The notes beneath the pieces are model-generated. The model ran no database searches, was not told where the DNA came from, and worked only from the letters and a program-made list of their open reading frames with translations. A stretch of DNA of 64,000 nt, taken from the NCBI GenBank assembly GCA_037178625.1, contig CM074136.1:2542001-2606000 (forward strand). Direction: 5' to 3'. This document shows, one piece after another, positions 10,405 through 22,647 of this stretch; the stretch's first letter is position 1, and each line of letters starts with the position of its first letter. The position numbers were made by a program, and so were the translations under genes. This stretch comes from Skeletonema tropicum (taxonomy: Eukaryota; Bacillariophyta; Thalassiosirophyceae; Thalassiosirales; Thalassiosiraceae).

Positions 10405-11950
10405 TGTGAATGCAACATGTAAAGGTTAAGTTTAAGTTTGCGTGATATGTTATCATGATGGTTAGTTCTTATTCTATTCTTGGCTCCAAGATTAAGCCTG
10501 AAGTCTTTTACTTAGACGGGACTCACAAGTCACGTCTCGACGTGTGTGGAAAGAACCTCGACTGTATTCAATGCCACAGAATGAACACATCACGCGCATC
10601 ATACATCGTCGCTTTGCACATTGACTTGCACAGATGCATTCAATGAGCAATGAACAAGTAAACTACTCACACAATTCTCTTTCATTAGAACATTGTCAAC
10701 ATCGTCGTAGACGATATCTCCGAAGCGTTAGTTTTCCCTTACCAATTGCATTCACAGGTGACTAAGTTACGACAGCTGCATCACCCAAGCAACCACGCAG
10801 TAAGCTTGGATTTCGGCTTCATTTGTGTCACCGCGCTGGTGCTGGTAGGTGCGTGGCTCCAGTTCGCAACTCAAACTCAACATCAACATAGCCATTCACT
10901 TTTGAATTTTTAAGCTTTCCACCGGTGATAGGAGTTTATTGCTCCCGTTCACTTACCACGCTAGAGGTGAGAATCTGTTCTCAAGTCCCCTGCCTTACAG
11001 CTTCATCTTCAGCTGGGACAGTTCGACATCCCTGGCCCACTTTCAATAACTTGCTGGTTGTAGCCCGAACAAGGGCATGTGACATGCGCAGGATATCATC
11101 TGGATAGGCGAAGCTCCCATTTCTCATCCAAGTGGTGAGTAACCCAGTCGAAGCATAGGTTTTCGAGCTCCTCTACCAGTACCAGCTTCTACCAGCCATA
11201 TTTTCAGCCGTGGTAGCAGTCGCCATTCCAGAGACAAGCCTTTGGTACTTCCTGATTGTCTCCCTCTTATGTTACCTCAACCTCAAGAAAGCTCGGGGTA
11301 CCTCTTGTTGCGGTATGATCGGCCGTCCGCACCAGTAACGCGGGTGTGCAGCCGGCATGTCGCCGTCTTCGCAGCGGCAGAGTAATGGTGAGTGGTAGTG
11401 ATAGGCTGTTAGGATTACACGTTCCATTTCATTCTCAACCCCTAAATTTTTGTACACAAAAGATGGTAGTCTCTAGAGAGCAGCTCAACTCAGAATCATC
11501 AATTGTTTTCTCGGGGATCACATAAGTAGAAGTTGGAGCCTGTTCAATCAGCATCCGGTCCTCTCAGGAGAAAAGATACATAAGTACAATACTCTAAAGA
11601 TTTATCTAGTAGCACAGAATCGTACCTGTACTACCCGTGAAGAAGCCTTTCCTAAGATTCACGTCACCACTCGTAAATGAAATCCAGGTACAATTGACAA
11701 ATCTCTGTCTTCGTTATTTATTTCCGCACGCCGAAGAACGTGCTTTGCTCGTGTTGGATCACTCCTCAATGTATGTACTACGTATGTCAAGATTGTAGAT
11801 ATGTAATTGTTGACGAGGTTTACACGCACCTCTTCATCATTCACGGTATGGGCGGGGCTACTGAAAGAAAATCACCAGCTCTTGAGCCGCAATATATTGA
11901 ACTGCATGCAACGCCATGTTCCTGCTCCTTCACATGCTACGACAAGCACC
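10405..11950. repeat. Block D spacer, unit 1, with possible membrane-protein exons
   Basis: This block recurs after copies 2 and 3 (19023-20560, 25867-27310) and in shorter form at 12423-13660 and 21051-22261. A plus-strand stretch near 11195-11335 would encode a hydrophobic segment, ETSLWYFLIVSLLCYLNL, then GTSCCGMIGRPHQ and a stop, kept in all five copies; it is preceded by GTGAGT and ends of TTTTCAG type. A second hydrophobic stretch (FICVTALVLVG) lies near 10820. These could be exons of a small multi-exon membrane protein, but no complete model could be built. Confidence 0.35.
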
Positions 11951-11989
11951 TTCAGAAGTGCATGATTCTAATTCCTCAAAATGGTATTA

Positions 11990-12422
11990 GGAACATCAAG
12001 CTCAACCAGAATATTATGGCAACAATATCAATATCAATCAAAACGCTGCACAGCCACCAGGATATGCTGGAGGATACTATTACCCCCCGCCTCATCACCC
12101 TCATTCTCACCAGCACAATGTACACAGACACAGACACAACGATATCAACATGCCATCTAATCATTATTGGTACAGGAATCCTTACTACCATAGTTATAAC
12201 GGTGCACAAGGAATGGCCCACGCTCAAGATTACGCCCAAGCTGCAAATTCAGCACATCCGCACTACCCAGCTCAAGCTCAAGCTCAAGGAGATCGTGGTC
12301 ATGTCAGCTCGCCTTGTCCACTGCCCACTTTCTCTCCGGCAATGTCTTTTCAAGGGGACGAGGAAAATCCGATTCCAAGCCCAAGCCCCAAATTTGATGT
12401 GAATGCAACATGTAAAGGTTAA
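11990..12422 (+). pseudogene. HSF 3'-end fragment, unit 1
   Basis: The sequence equals the last third of the HSF gene (from CATCAAGCTCAACCAG to the stop region) but begins abruptly in block E sequence (CCTCAAAATGGTATTAGGAA), so it lacks the DNA-binding domain. A deletion near 12358 changes the frame so that the normal stop is read through to a stop about 30 bp further on. It is a relic of duplication, not a working HSF. Confidence 0.85.
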
Positions 12423-13660
12423 GTTTAAGTTTGCGTGATATGTTATCATGATGGTTAGTTCTTATTCTATTCTTGGCTCCAAGTTTAAGCCTTAAGTCTT
12501 AAAGATTAAAAAGTTTTCTGTCCAAAATGACCAATCCAAATCATAGATTTTGCTTAATATCAACTATACGAAAGCCCCGGTATTGTAAGCTTGGATTTCG
12601 GCTTCTTTGTGTCACCGCGCTGGTGCTGGTAGGTGTGTGGCTCCAGTTCGCAACTCAACATCAACATAAGTAGCCACTCACTTCTGAATTTTCATGCTTT
12701 CCACCGTTGATAGGAGTGTCTTGCTCAACGTTCACTTACCAAGCTAGAGGTGAGAATCTGTTCTCAAGTCCCCTGCCTTACAGCTTCAGCTTCAGCTGTG
12801 ATATTTTGACATCCCTGGCCCACTTTCAGTAACTAGCTGGTTGTAGCCCGAACAAGGGCATGTGACATGCGCGATCGCACATAGGATATCATCTGCACTG
12901 GCTGAAGCTCCCATTTCTCATCCAAGTGGTGAATAACCCAGCGAAAACCTACCAGTACCAGCTTCTACCAGCCATATTTTCAGCCGTGGTAGCAGTCGCC
13001 ATTCTAGAGACAAGCCTTTGGTACTTCCTGATTGTCTCCCTCTTATGTTACCTCAACCTCAACACAGCTCGGGGTACCTCTTGTTGCGGTATGATCGGCC
13101 GTCCGCATCAGTAACGCGGTGTGCAGCCGGCATGTCGCCGTCTTCGCAGCGGCAGGGTAATGTTAAATGGTAGTGATAGGCTGTTAGGATTACACGTTCC
13201 ATTTCATTTCATTTCATTTCATTCTCAACCCCTAAATTTTTGTACACAAAAGATGGTAGTCTCTAGAGAGCAGCTCAACTCAGAATCATCAATTGTTTTC
13301 TTGAGGATCACATACCTAAGTACATAGATGATGAGCCTGTTCAATCATGCATCTGGTCCTCTCGGAGAAAAGATACAGAAGTAGTAGAGATTTATCTAGT
13401 GGGGCAGAATCGTACCTGTACCTACCGACCCGTGAAGAAGCCTTTCCTAAGATTCACGTCACCACTCGTAAATGAAATCCAGGTACAAATCGGACAAAAC
13501 TCCTAACAAGACTTTTCCCGCCAATGCCGAAGAACGTGCTTTGCCCTGTTGATCACTCCTCACTTGAACTCACTCCTCTCTCTATATTTTAGATACATAG
13601 TGTAATTGTTGACGAGGTTTACACGCACCTCTCACCTCTTCATCATTCACAGGGCTACTG
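12423..13660. repeat. Second, shortened block D of unit 1
   Basis: A copy of block D that lacks roughly the stretch equivalent to 10500-10790. It contains the 62-codon frame 12926-13114 with the hydrophobic segment ETSLWYFLIVSLLCYLNL. Near 13200 there is a short TTTCA tandem (ATTTCATTTCATTTCATTTC), which is shorter in the unit 2 copy at 21818. No gene is called. Confidence 0.5.
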
Positions 13661-13712
13661 AATGAAAATCACCAGCTCTTGAGCCGCAATATATTGAACT
13701 GCAAGCAACGCC

Positions 13713-14039
13713 ATGTTCCTGCTCCTACACATGCTACGACAAGCACCTTCAGATGTGCATGATTCTAATTCCTCAAAATGGTATGGATTCCTAATTCTCA
13801 TCCTCAACATAGCGGCAATCGTCATCTCGGTAATATTAGACACCGTCATGGCGGTTATTATCATTGACTCGTTTGGTCCCAATGGCAGCTACATTTGAGA
13901 TTTCTTCTCGCACAATGATACCTTCATTCATGTTTTAGGACTGGTGCTGGTAAGAACTTTGGCAGCAACTGCCGCGATTACATTTCTGTTTGTTTGCTGT
14001 TTGATATCCCCGGAAAAAATTGATGAGGATGAGAGATGA
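13713..14039 (+). pseudogene. Broken copy 2 of the small two-helix membrane ORF
   Basis: The first 61 codons match the open copies, including the first hydrophobic helix (ILNIAAIVISVILDTVMAV). The codon after GPNGSYI is TGA where open copies have TCA, removing the second helix. Confidence 0.6.
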
Positions 14040-15400
14040 GTGTAATCTCGCCTTTGAGTCTGGGGGCGGATGGCATGATGTCGTGGGTCGTGGGAGACAC
14101 AAGTTGCCTCTGACCTCTCAAGAGCAGATTTATCGTCCTAAAGAGAGACAACGAGTTTCTTGAGCAACGGTCAATTAGATATCCTACAGGACAAAAATGG
14201 GCTGGTTTGCTGACATATGCCTCTGTTTCGGAAATGCAAGATCAAGGTATGTTTTGCACCACTCGACGGTGATACTTTTGATGTTTTACTCGCCCAAGCG
14301 TTCGACTTGAAACTTGAGATATTTGAAGCTATTTGGTGCTGGAATCAATTCGGTGCCGAAATCAGTGCTGTCCGTTCATACTATATGCCCTGGCTCACAA
14401 TACTCTTTTGCGCCGCCTTATTTCGGAAACACAAGAGAAAGGTATGTTTTGCACACCACTCGACGGTGATACTGTTGATTGTTGATGCTTAATTCGCCCA
14501 AGCGTGCCATTTATTGCTTGAAGTAATATTTGGAGCAAGATGGTGATGTAAGTAGGGATGTACATTCAGAATGCATGCTCTGGCTTGCGAGATTCTTACC
14601 TCTTTTTCTTTGCATCTGTTGTATGAAACAGATGCATTTGGGAGTACAGAGAATGCACCCAGCCGTGACCTCTCTTCCCACAATGTGTAGATATGTGTGG
14701 GGGATTGCGCCATTAAGAAGGGAACGCTGTCTAATTTCACGGATTGAGTCATACATCTGATGGTGGATGATGCCGAGTCAATTAGGGTCAATGCTAGAAG
14801 ACGGACGGGTGCATTGAACAGAGTTAAGCAGAATGGGTACGACCAGACCTTAAAAAGGGTGATGACTCCATGCTCAAGTCAGATAGGACCACATCGTAAT
14901 GATGGAGCAAGAGGAGATACAAGTAAGGCAGGTCGACGGACTCTCTCCCCACTTCGTTTGCGCCGAAATAAGCTCCAGAAGCAGAAGTATAGGTCAATAT
15001 TGAGATGATCATGGCATCTGGGGGATGATGCCACAGAGATTGGGGGTTGATGCTTACGAACACAACTCTCTCCTACTTTTCGATTTTGATAAGGGGAAGG
15101 TCATTGCCCATATCCGCTTCCGATCGTACTCGAAGTATTTCATTACACATTTCGAAAGTTGCCGAGCGAACCCCAGTTCAAGTGCCACCACTTGAAATTT
15201 GAACTACAAGGTAGAGAAGACTGCCGTGGGAGAGGAGATTTCCAAAAGTGGTCATCGTGGTTAACGCATGCCAACGACCTCTAGGGTTGAAAATGCCATC
15301 ATCGTTTGATGGGGGGAGAGTCCATTGCCCTGCTGCCTGCTGCCTGGGCAGTGAAAAGAATGGGGTTTGGTCAACTCGCGAGCAAATTAGCCATGTGCAT
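14040..15400. repeat. Variant leader block, unit 1
   Basis: A diverged version of the HSF leader block, also present at 27698-29100 before copy 4. It contains two related sub-repeats near 14240 and 14450 (GGTATGTTTTGCAC followed by CACTCGACGGTGATAC), and a third diverged relative of the second half of this motif (CACTCGAAGGTGATAC) lies in the common leader near 7386. A 91-codon frame (14217-14492) spans the sub-repeats but has no known motif and is disrupted in the other copy. No gene is called. Confidence 0.5.
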
Positions 15401-15462
15401 TGGGCTACTGAAAGAAAATCACCAGCTCTTGAGCCGCAATATATTGAACTGCAAGTAACGCC

Positions 15463-15789
15463 ATGTTCCTGCTTCTTCACATGCTACGGCAAGCACCTTC
15501 AGATGTGCATGATTCTAATTCCTCAAAATGGTATGGATTCCTAATTCTCATCCTTAACAAGCGGCAATCGTCATCTCGGTAATATTAGACACCGTCATGG
15601 CGGTTATTATCATTGACTCGTTTGGTCCCAATGGCAGCTACATTTCGAGATTTCTTCTCGCACAATGATACCTTCGTTCATGTGTTAGGACTGATGCTGG
15701 TAAGAACTTTGGCAGTAACTGCCGTGATTACATTTCTGATTGTTTGCTGTTTGATATCCCCGGGAAAAAATGATCGGGATGCGAGATGA
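15463..15789 (+). pseudogene. Broken copy 3 of the small two-helix membrane ORF
   Basis: It shares the AACAAGCGG frameshift with copy 1 and has an extra G (TTTCGAG) where the open copies read TTTCAG, so neither half is in frame. It starts the leader block of unit 2. Confidence 0.5.
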
Positions 15790-17246
15790 GAGTAATCTTG
15801 CCATATACTTATGAGTCTGGGGGCGGATGGGGTGATTTCGTGGGTCGTGGGAGACACAAGTTGCCTCTGACCTCTCAAAGAGCAGATTTATCGTCCTCAA
15901 AGAGAGACATGTGCTTCATGTTTGTCGGGCAATGAATCAGAATTCCTAATGATATGAGATGAACGAGCTGCTGCGCTGGCTTCTGCCTCATTTTGGAAAG
16001 TTTTGATCACTCGAAGGTGATACTTTTTTGATGCTTAGATACTCGCCTTAAACTTCAGCGCTTGAAGTAAGATACTTATTTGAAGCAATTTGTTGGGTAA
16101 GTTCAAGTAGTCGTGCGCATTAAAATCCTACTCCTATCTTCTGACTTTCAACCTCTCTCCTCTTTTTCTGTACATCTGTTGTATGCAAAAGATGCATTTA
16201 GGATAGCGAATGCAACCAGCCGTGACCTCGCCTCCCAAGCATTTATGTGGGGGGACTATGGTGCCATCGAGAGGGAAACGCAGTCTAATTCCACTCATTG
16301 AGCCAGTGCATTCGGTGGTGGATGATGCTGAGTCAATCAGGCTCAATGCTTGGAAGACGGACGGGCTCATCGAAGGCCTGCAACTGGGTCTTATCCACCC
16401 AAACCTTCGTTTTGAGAAGAAGACGACGATAAGTTGTAGTGATGATGACTTCGTGTTCAAGTCAGATAGGTCCTCGTCGTTAACTGACGGAACAAGAGGA
16501 TGCAGAGTAAGGCATGTCGACGGACTTGCAATTTAAGTTTGCGCCGAAAAATGCCCAGAAGCAGAAATAGGTCGAAGATGATCATGGCATCTGGGTGGTG
16601 ATGCAACAGGGATTAGGAGGTGAGTTTGTTGCTGACAAACGCTACTCTGCCCTAATTTTCGATGGTGGCAAGGTATAGGTCGTTGCCCCTTTCTGTTTCC
16701 GATCGTACTCGAAGGATTTCATGTGAGATTATCCAATTTGCCGAACTCCTGCTCACGATCACAATTTCAAATTTGAGTTTGAGGCTGTAGACGGTTGGAA
16801 GGGAGAAGGCTACTGCTTCTAACCCGTGAGAGGGGAGGTTTCCAAACAACTCACTCTATTGTCCTATTAAGCTCATGCCAGCAACACCAGTGGGAAATGC
16901 TATCTCGTCGAGAGGAGACCTCTGCATGCCCGAGTTGCCCTGGCTAGCTTGGCTTGCAGCTTGCAGCGTGGAGAAGAAAGCAGCTTCATTTGCTCGATCA
17001 AATTAGCCATGTGCATTAGGTCTAATTGGTCTTGTGTTTTCGCAAAAGAATGCGTAAGAACAAAAACAACTTTTACAAGACTTCCCGTGACCGGTATTTG
17101 CCGGGATAGTCACACGTCACACGAAATAATTTCATCTGTGAGATGTGAGAAATTAAGTCCGAGCTAGAAGTAGCTCGGGTCGGCGTTGAATCAAATTTTA
17201 ATAACTTTGAAAGAGTGCCTTCGATGATTATGGTGTCATTGCAAAA
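15790..17246. repeat. HSF leader block, unit 2
   Basis: A near-identical copy of 7170-8634. The 108-codon plus frame 16210-16536 and the 108-codon minus frame 16134-16460 overlap each other. Neither has a recognisable domain, and both are disrupted in the unit 3 copy. Confidence 0.6.
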
Positions 17247-19022
17247 ATGAATACATCAAGCCAAGGCAACAATAACAACCAGTGGAGCGAATGGTCCTCT
17301 GCGGCGGAGAGAGAGGAGGAATTCGCTGCACGACAGCGGTATCACGATCAAGCTCAACCTCAGCACGGATTGAATGTTGCAGCGATGCCAAATAATAACC
17401 ATGACAACATTTTCCCTCGCTATGCAGACCACACATATCGTGACTTCTCCACCTACATCAAGGATGGAAATCGGATAGAAAAACATAAGAAGTCTGACAG
17501 GAATTTCCCTGCCAGATTGCATGCGATACTATCCGATAAACAATATTTACACATCATTTCATGGATGCCACACGGCCGTGCGTGGAAAGTAAACAATAAG
17601 GAGCTTCTCATGGAGGAGGTTGCTCCGAAATTCTTTGGTCAATCCAAGTACGCTTCATTTGCCAGACAGCTTAGTGGATGGGGGTTCAAAAGGTAAGTTC
17701 AAATCAACATTCCTATCTGTATTCAAATTCAAACTCTTACCTTTTCTTTGGAATCAATTGTTTCTGCGTTTCTTTCTCTGGTCTGGAAAAGATTACATCA
17801 AACTGGTCCGGGTAAGTACAACAGTATGATTTGTGTATTCAGACAAGTCCTGACATTTATCGTTTCCGTCTAGAAGCTCATTGTTTCGTCCGACATCTCT
17901 CTTCATGTATGCATAGACTTCGGATGTTACTACCACGAGTGTTTTCTCCGAGGGCATCCTAAGCTCACGGCCCTCATGAGGAGAGTATCTCCTGGTAAGG
18001 GCAAAGTCACCCCGAATATGCACGCGGAGCCTGACTTCTATATCATTGCTGAGCAGCACCCGCTTGAAACGCCAGCTGATGTCCCCGAAAAGGTTGATCA
18101 AAGGCCCCTGAAAATAGAAAAGGCTTCCATTTCCGGTTCTGGACGCCAGAAATCAGAGCGCCCGAGTGATTGTGATCTAGGCGATGAAGTATCAGGTTAT
18201 AAAGAAGACGATGATCCACTCTTAACAAGGAAAGCAACAGCGCCTAGCTTGGAAAGCATGTCAAATGAACATCAGTGGGATCCATTTGACCTCGAAGTTG
18301 ATTCTGGACATTTCCCTCCCCATCACCCCGATGGCGAGGCTGCTACTGCACCTGCTACGAATCAGTATGCTGGCAATTGTGGCTCTGCCAATAATTCATT
18401 CACTGAGCGTTCGAGTCAATCTCAATCTCGGTCTTTTGCGTCAATGGACGGCACGAAAGGAACTGAGACGACTGCTCAAGAAGGGATGAAGTACAATCCC
18501 TTTCCCGAATCACATCAACAGTCAGGATCATATTATCGTGGCCGTGGATATTACCCTTTTCCCACGCCAAATTATCACATGGGTCCTCAGAGTCATACTG
18601 GATATTCCATGCATCAAGCTCAACCAGAATATTATGGCAACAATATCAATATCAATCAATACGCTGCACAGCCACCAGGATATGCTGGAGGATACTATTA
18701 CCCCCCGCCTCATCACCCTCATTCTCAACAGCACGATGTACACAGACACAGACACAACGATATCAACATGCCATCTAATCATTATTGGTACAGGAATCCT
18801 TACTACCATAGTTATAACGGTGCACAAGGAATGGCCCACGCTCAAGATTACGCCCAAGCTGCAAATTCAGCACATCCGCACTACCCAGCTCAAGCTCAAG
18901 CTCAAGCTCAAGGAGATCGTGGTCATGTCAGCTCGCCTTGTCCACTGCCCACTTTCTCTCCGGCAATGTCGTTTCAAGAAGACGACGAAGAATCCGACTC
19001 CAAGCCCAAGCCCCAAACTTGA
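17247..19022 (+). CDS. Heat shock transcription factor family protein, array copy 2
   Basis: Exons 17247-17692, 17792-17811 and 17917-19022 give 523 residues with the same three-exon plan and 20-nt middle exon as copy 1. It differs from copy 1 by a few residues in the N-terminal linker (DQAQPQHGLNVAAMPNN against DQPQHGLNVAAPNN) and scattered changes later, including loss of Ser-Asp in the GRGY segment. The DNA-binding domain is unchanged. The leader and spacer on both sides are also nearly identical to unit 1, which points to a recent duplication or gene conversion, so the two copies may be redundant. Confidence 0.88.
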
Positions 19023-20610
19023 TGTGAATGCAACATGTAAAGGTTAAGTTTAAGTTTGCGTGATATGTTATCATGATGCTTAGTTCATATTCTATTCTTG
19101 GCTCCAAGATTAAGCCTGAAGTCTTTTACTTAGACGGGACTCACAAGTCACGTCTCGACGTGTGTGGAAAGAACCTCGACTGTATTCAATGCCACAGAAT
19201 GAACACATCACGTGCATCATACATCGTCGCTTTGCACATTGACTTGCACAGATGCTCAGCATTCAATGAGCAATGAACAAGTAAACTACTCACACAATTC
19301 TCTTTCATTAGAACATTGTCAACATCGTCGTAGACGATATCTCCGAAGCGTTAGTTTTCCCTTACCAATTGCATTCACAGGTGACTAAGTTACGACAGCT
19401 GCATCACCCAAGCAACCACGCAGTAAGCTTGGATTTCGGCTCCTTTGTGTCACCGCGCTGGTGCTGGTAGGTGTGTGGCTCCAGTTCGCAACTCAAACTC
19501 AACATCAACATAGCCATTCACTTTTGAATTTTTAAGCTTTCCACCTGTGATAGGAGTTTATTGCTCCCGTTCACTTACCACGCTAGAGGTGAGAATCTGT
19601 TCTCAAGTCCCCTGCCTTACAGCTTCATCTTCAGCTGGGACAGTTCGACATCCCTGGCCCACTTTCAATAACTTGCTGGTTGTAGCCCGAACAAGGGCAT
19701 GTGACATGCGCAGGATATCATCTGGATAGGCGAAGCTCCCATTTCTCATCCAAGTGGTGAGTAACCCAGTCGAAGCATAGGTTTTCGAGCTCCTCTACCA
19801 GTACCAGCTTCTACCAGCCATATTTTCAGCCGTGGTAGCAGTCGCCATTCCAGAGACAAGCCTTTGGTACTTCCTGATTGTCTCCCTCTTATGTTACCTC
19901 AACCTCAAGAAAGCTCGGGGTACCTCTTGTTGCGGTATGATCGGCCGTCCGCACCAGTAACGCGGGTGTGCAGCCGGCATGTCGCCGTCTTCGCAGCGGC
20001 AGAGTAATGGTGAGTGGTAGTGATAGGCTGTTAGGATTACACGTTCCATTTCATTCTCAACCCCTAAATTTTTGTACACAAAAGATGGTAGTCTCTAGAG
20101 AGCAGCTCAACTCAGAATCATCAATTGTTTTCTCGGGGATCACATAAGTAGAAGTTGGAGCCTGTTCAATCAGCATCCGGTCCTCTCAGGAGAAAAGATA
20201 CATAAGTACAATACTCTAAAGATTTATCTAGTAGCACAGAATCGTACCTGTACTACCCGTGAAGAAGCCTTTCCTAAGATTCACGTCACCACTCGTAAAT
20301 GAAATCCAGGTACAATTGACAAATCTCTGTCTTCGTTATTTATTTCCGCACGCCGGAGAACGTGCTTTGCTCGTGTTGGATCACTCCTCAATGTATGTAC
20401 TACGTATGTCAAGATTGTAGATATGTAATTGTTGACGAGGTTTACACGCACCTCTTCATCATTCACGGTATGGGCGGGGCTACTGAAAGAAAATCACCAG
20501 CTCTTGAGCGCAATATATTGAACTGCATGCAACGCCATGTTCCTGCTCCTTCACATGCTACGACAAGCACCTTCAGAAGTGCATGATTCTAATTCCTCAA
20601 AATGGTATTA
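19023..20610. repeat. Block D spacer and start of block E, unit 2
   Basis: A near-identical copy of 10405-11990, with the same conserved hydrophobic reading frame (ETSLWYFLIVSLLCYLNL near 19855). No gene is called. Confidence 0.5.
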
Positions 20611-20613
20611 GGA

Positions 20614-21050
20614 ACATCAAGCTCAACCAGAATACTTATGGCAACAATATCAATATCAATCAAAACGCTGCACAGCCACCAGGATATGCTGGAGGATACT
20701 ATTACCCCCCGCCTCATCACCCTCATTCTCACCAGCACAATGTACACAGACACAGCCACAACGATATCAACATGCCATCTAATCATTATTGGTACAGGAA
20801 TCCTTACTACCATAGTTATAACGGTGCACAAGGAATGGCCCACGCTCAAGATTACGCCCAAGCTGCAAATTCAGCACATCCGCACTACCCAGCTCAAGCT
20901 CAAGCTCAAGCTCAAGGAGATCGTGGTCATGTCAGCTCGCCTTGTCCTCTGCCCACTTTCTCTCCGGCAATGTCTTTTCAAGGGGACGAGGAAAATCCGA
21001 TTCCAAGCCCAAGCCCCAAATTTGATGTGAATGCAACATGTAAAGGTTAA
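20614..21050 (+). pseudogene. HSF 3'-end fragment, unit 2
   Basis: This is the unit 2 copy of the fragment at 11990-12422, with the same junction to block E (GGTATTAGGAA then CATCAAG) and an extra base in AGAATACTTATGG. That extra base happens to open a 155-codon frame from the block E sequence through the HSF tail (20583-21050), but without the DNA-binding domain. Confidence 0.82.
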
Positions 21051-22320
21051 GTTTAAGTTTGCGTGATATGTTATCATGCTTATTCTATTCTTGGCTCCAA
21101 GTTTAAGCCTTAAGTCTTAAAGATTAAAAAGTTTTCTGTCCAAAATGACCAATCCAAATCATAGATTTTGCTTAATATCAACTATACGAAAGCCCCGGTA
21201 TTGTAAGCTTGGATTTCGGCTTCTTTGTGTCACCGCGCTGGTGCTGGTAGGTGTGTGGCTCCAGTTCGCAACTCAACATCAACATAAGTAGCCACTCACT
21301 TTTGAATTTTCATGCTTTCCACCGTTGATAGGAGTGTCTTGCTCAACGTTCACTTACCAAGCTAGAGGTGAGAATCTGTTCTCAAGTCCCCTGCCTTACA
21401 GCTTCAGCTTCAGCTGTGATATTTTGACATCCCTGGCCCACTTTCAGTAACTAGCTGGTTGTAGCCCGAACAAGGGCATGTGACATGCGCGATCGCACAT
21501 AGGATATCATCTGCACTGGCTGAAGCTCCCATTTCTCATCCAAGTGGTGAATAACCCAGCGAAAACCTACCAGTACCAGCTTCTACCAGCCATATTTTCA
21601 GCCGTGGTAGCAGTCGCCATTCTAGAGACAAGCCTTTGGTACTTCCTGATTGTCTCCCTCTTATGTTACCTCAACCTCAACACAGCTCGGGGTACCTCTT
21701 GTTGCGGTATGATCGGCCGTCCGCATCAGTAACGCGGTGTGCAGCCGGCATGTCACCGTCTTCGCAGCGGCAGGGTAATGTTAAATGGTAGTGATAGGCT
21801 GTTAGGATTACACGTTCCATTTCATTTCATTCTCAACCCCTAAATTTTTGTACACAAAAGATGGTAGTCTCTAGAGAGCAGCTCAACTCAGAATCATCAA
21901 TTGTTTTCTTGAGGATCACATACCTAAGTACATAGATGATGAGCCTGTTCAATCATGCATCTGGTCCTCTCGGAGAAAAGATACAGAAGTAGTAGAGATT
22001 TATCTAGTAGCGCAGAATCGTACCTGTACTACCGACCCGTGAAGAAGCCTTTCCTAAGATTCACGTCACCACTCGTAAATGAAATCCAGGTACAAATCGG
22101 ACAAAACTCCTAACAAGACTTTTCCCGCCAATGCCGAAGAACGTGCTTTGCCCTGTTGGATCACTCCTCACTTGAACTCACTCCTCTCTCTATATTTTAG
22201 ATACATAGTGTAATTGTTGACGAGGTTTACACGCACCTCTCACCTCTTCATCATTCACAGGGCTACTGAATGAAAATCACCAGCTCTTGAGCCGCAATAT
22301 ATTGAACTGCAAGCAACGCC
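21051..22320. repeat. Shortened block D, unit 2
   Basis: Matches 12423-13712 with small indels. It contains the 62-codon hydrophobic frame 21544-21732, identical in the protein to 12926-13114. Preservation of this frame between units may only reflect recency. Confidence 0.5.
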
Positions 22321-22647
22321 ATGTTCCTGCTCCTACACATGCTACGACAAGCACCTTCAGATGTGCATGATTCTAATTCCTCAAAATGGTATGGATTCCT
22401 AATTCTCATCCTCAACATAGCGGCAATCGTCATCTCGGTAATATTAGACACCGTCATGGCGGTTATTATCATTGACTCGTTTGGTCCCAATGGCAGCTAC
22501 ATTTCAGATTTCTTCTCGCACAATGATACCTTCATTCATGTGTTAGGACTGATGCTGGTAAGAACTTTGGCAGCAACTGCCGCGATTACATTTCTGATTG
22601 TTTGCTGTTTGATATCCCCGGAAAAAAATGATCGGGATGAGAGATGA
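22321..22647 (+). CDS. Small two-helix membrane protein (open copy, unit 3 leader)
   Basis: A 108-codon frame with two predicted membrane helices: about residues 25-50 (LILILNIAAIVISVILDTVM) and 75-98 (LVRTLAATAAITFLIVCCLI), then a short charged tail PEKNDRDER. The N-terminal 20 residues may belong to an upstream exon or to non-coding sequence, because the region before WYGF resembles spacer. No family is recognised. Two of five array copies are open with nearly identical proteins and three carry stops or shifts, so either the two are young survivors or only they are under constraint. Confidence 0.4.
   Translation: MFLLLHMLRQAPSDVHDSNSSKWYGFLILILNIAAIVISVILDTVMAVIIIDSFGPNGSYISDFFSHNDTFIHVLGLMLVRTLAATAAITFLIVCCLISPEKNDRDER

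Noticed and set aside
16134..16536. Overlapping 108-codon frames on both strands in the HSF leader block
   Set aside because: They overlap each other, have no domain, and are disrupted in the third array copy.
20583..21050. 155-codon open frame as a separate HSF-tail gene
   Set aside because: It arises from a one-base insertion in a duplicated 3' fragment joined to spacer; no DNA-binding domain and the sister copy is broken.
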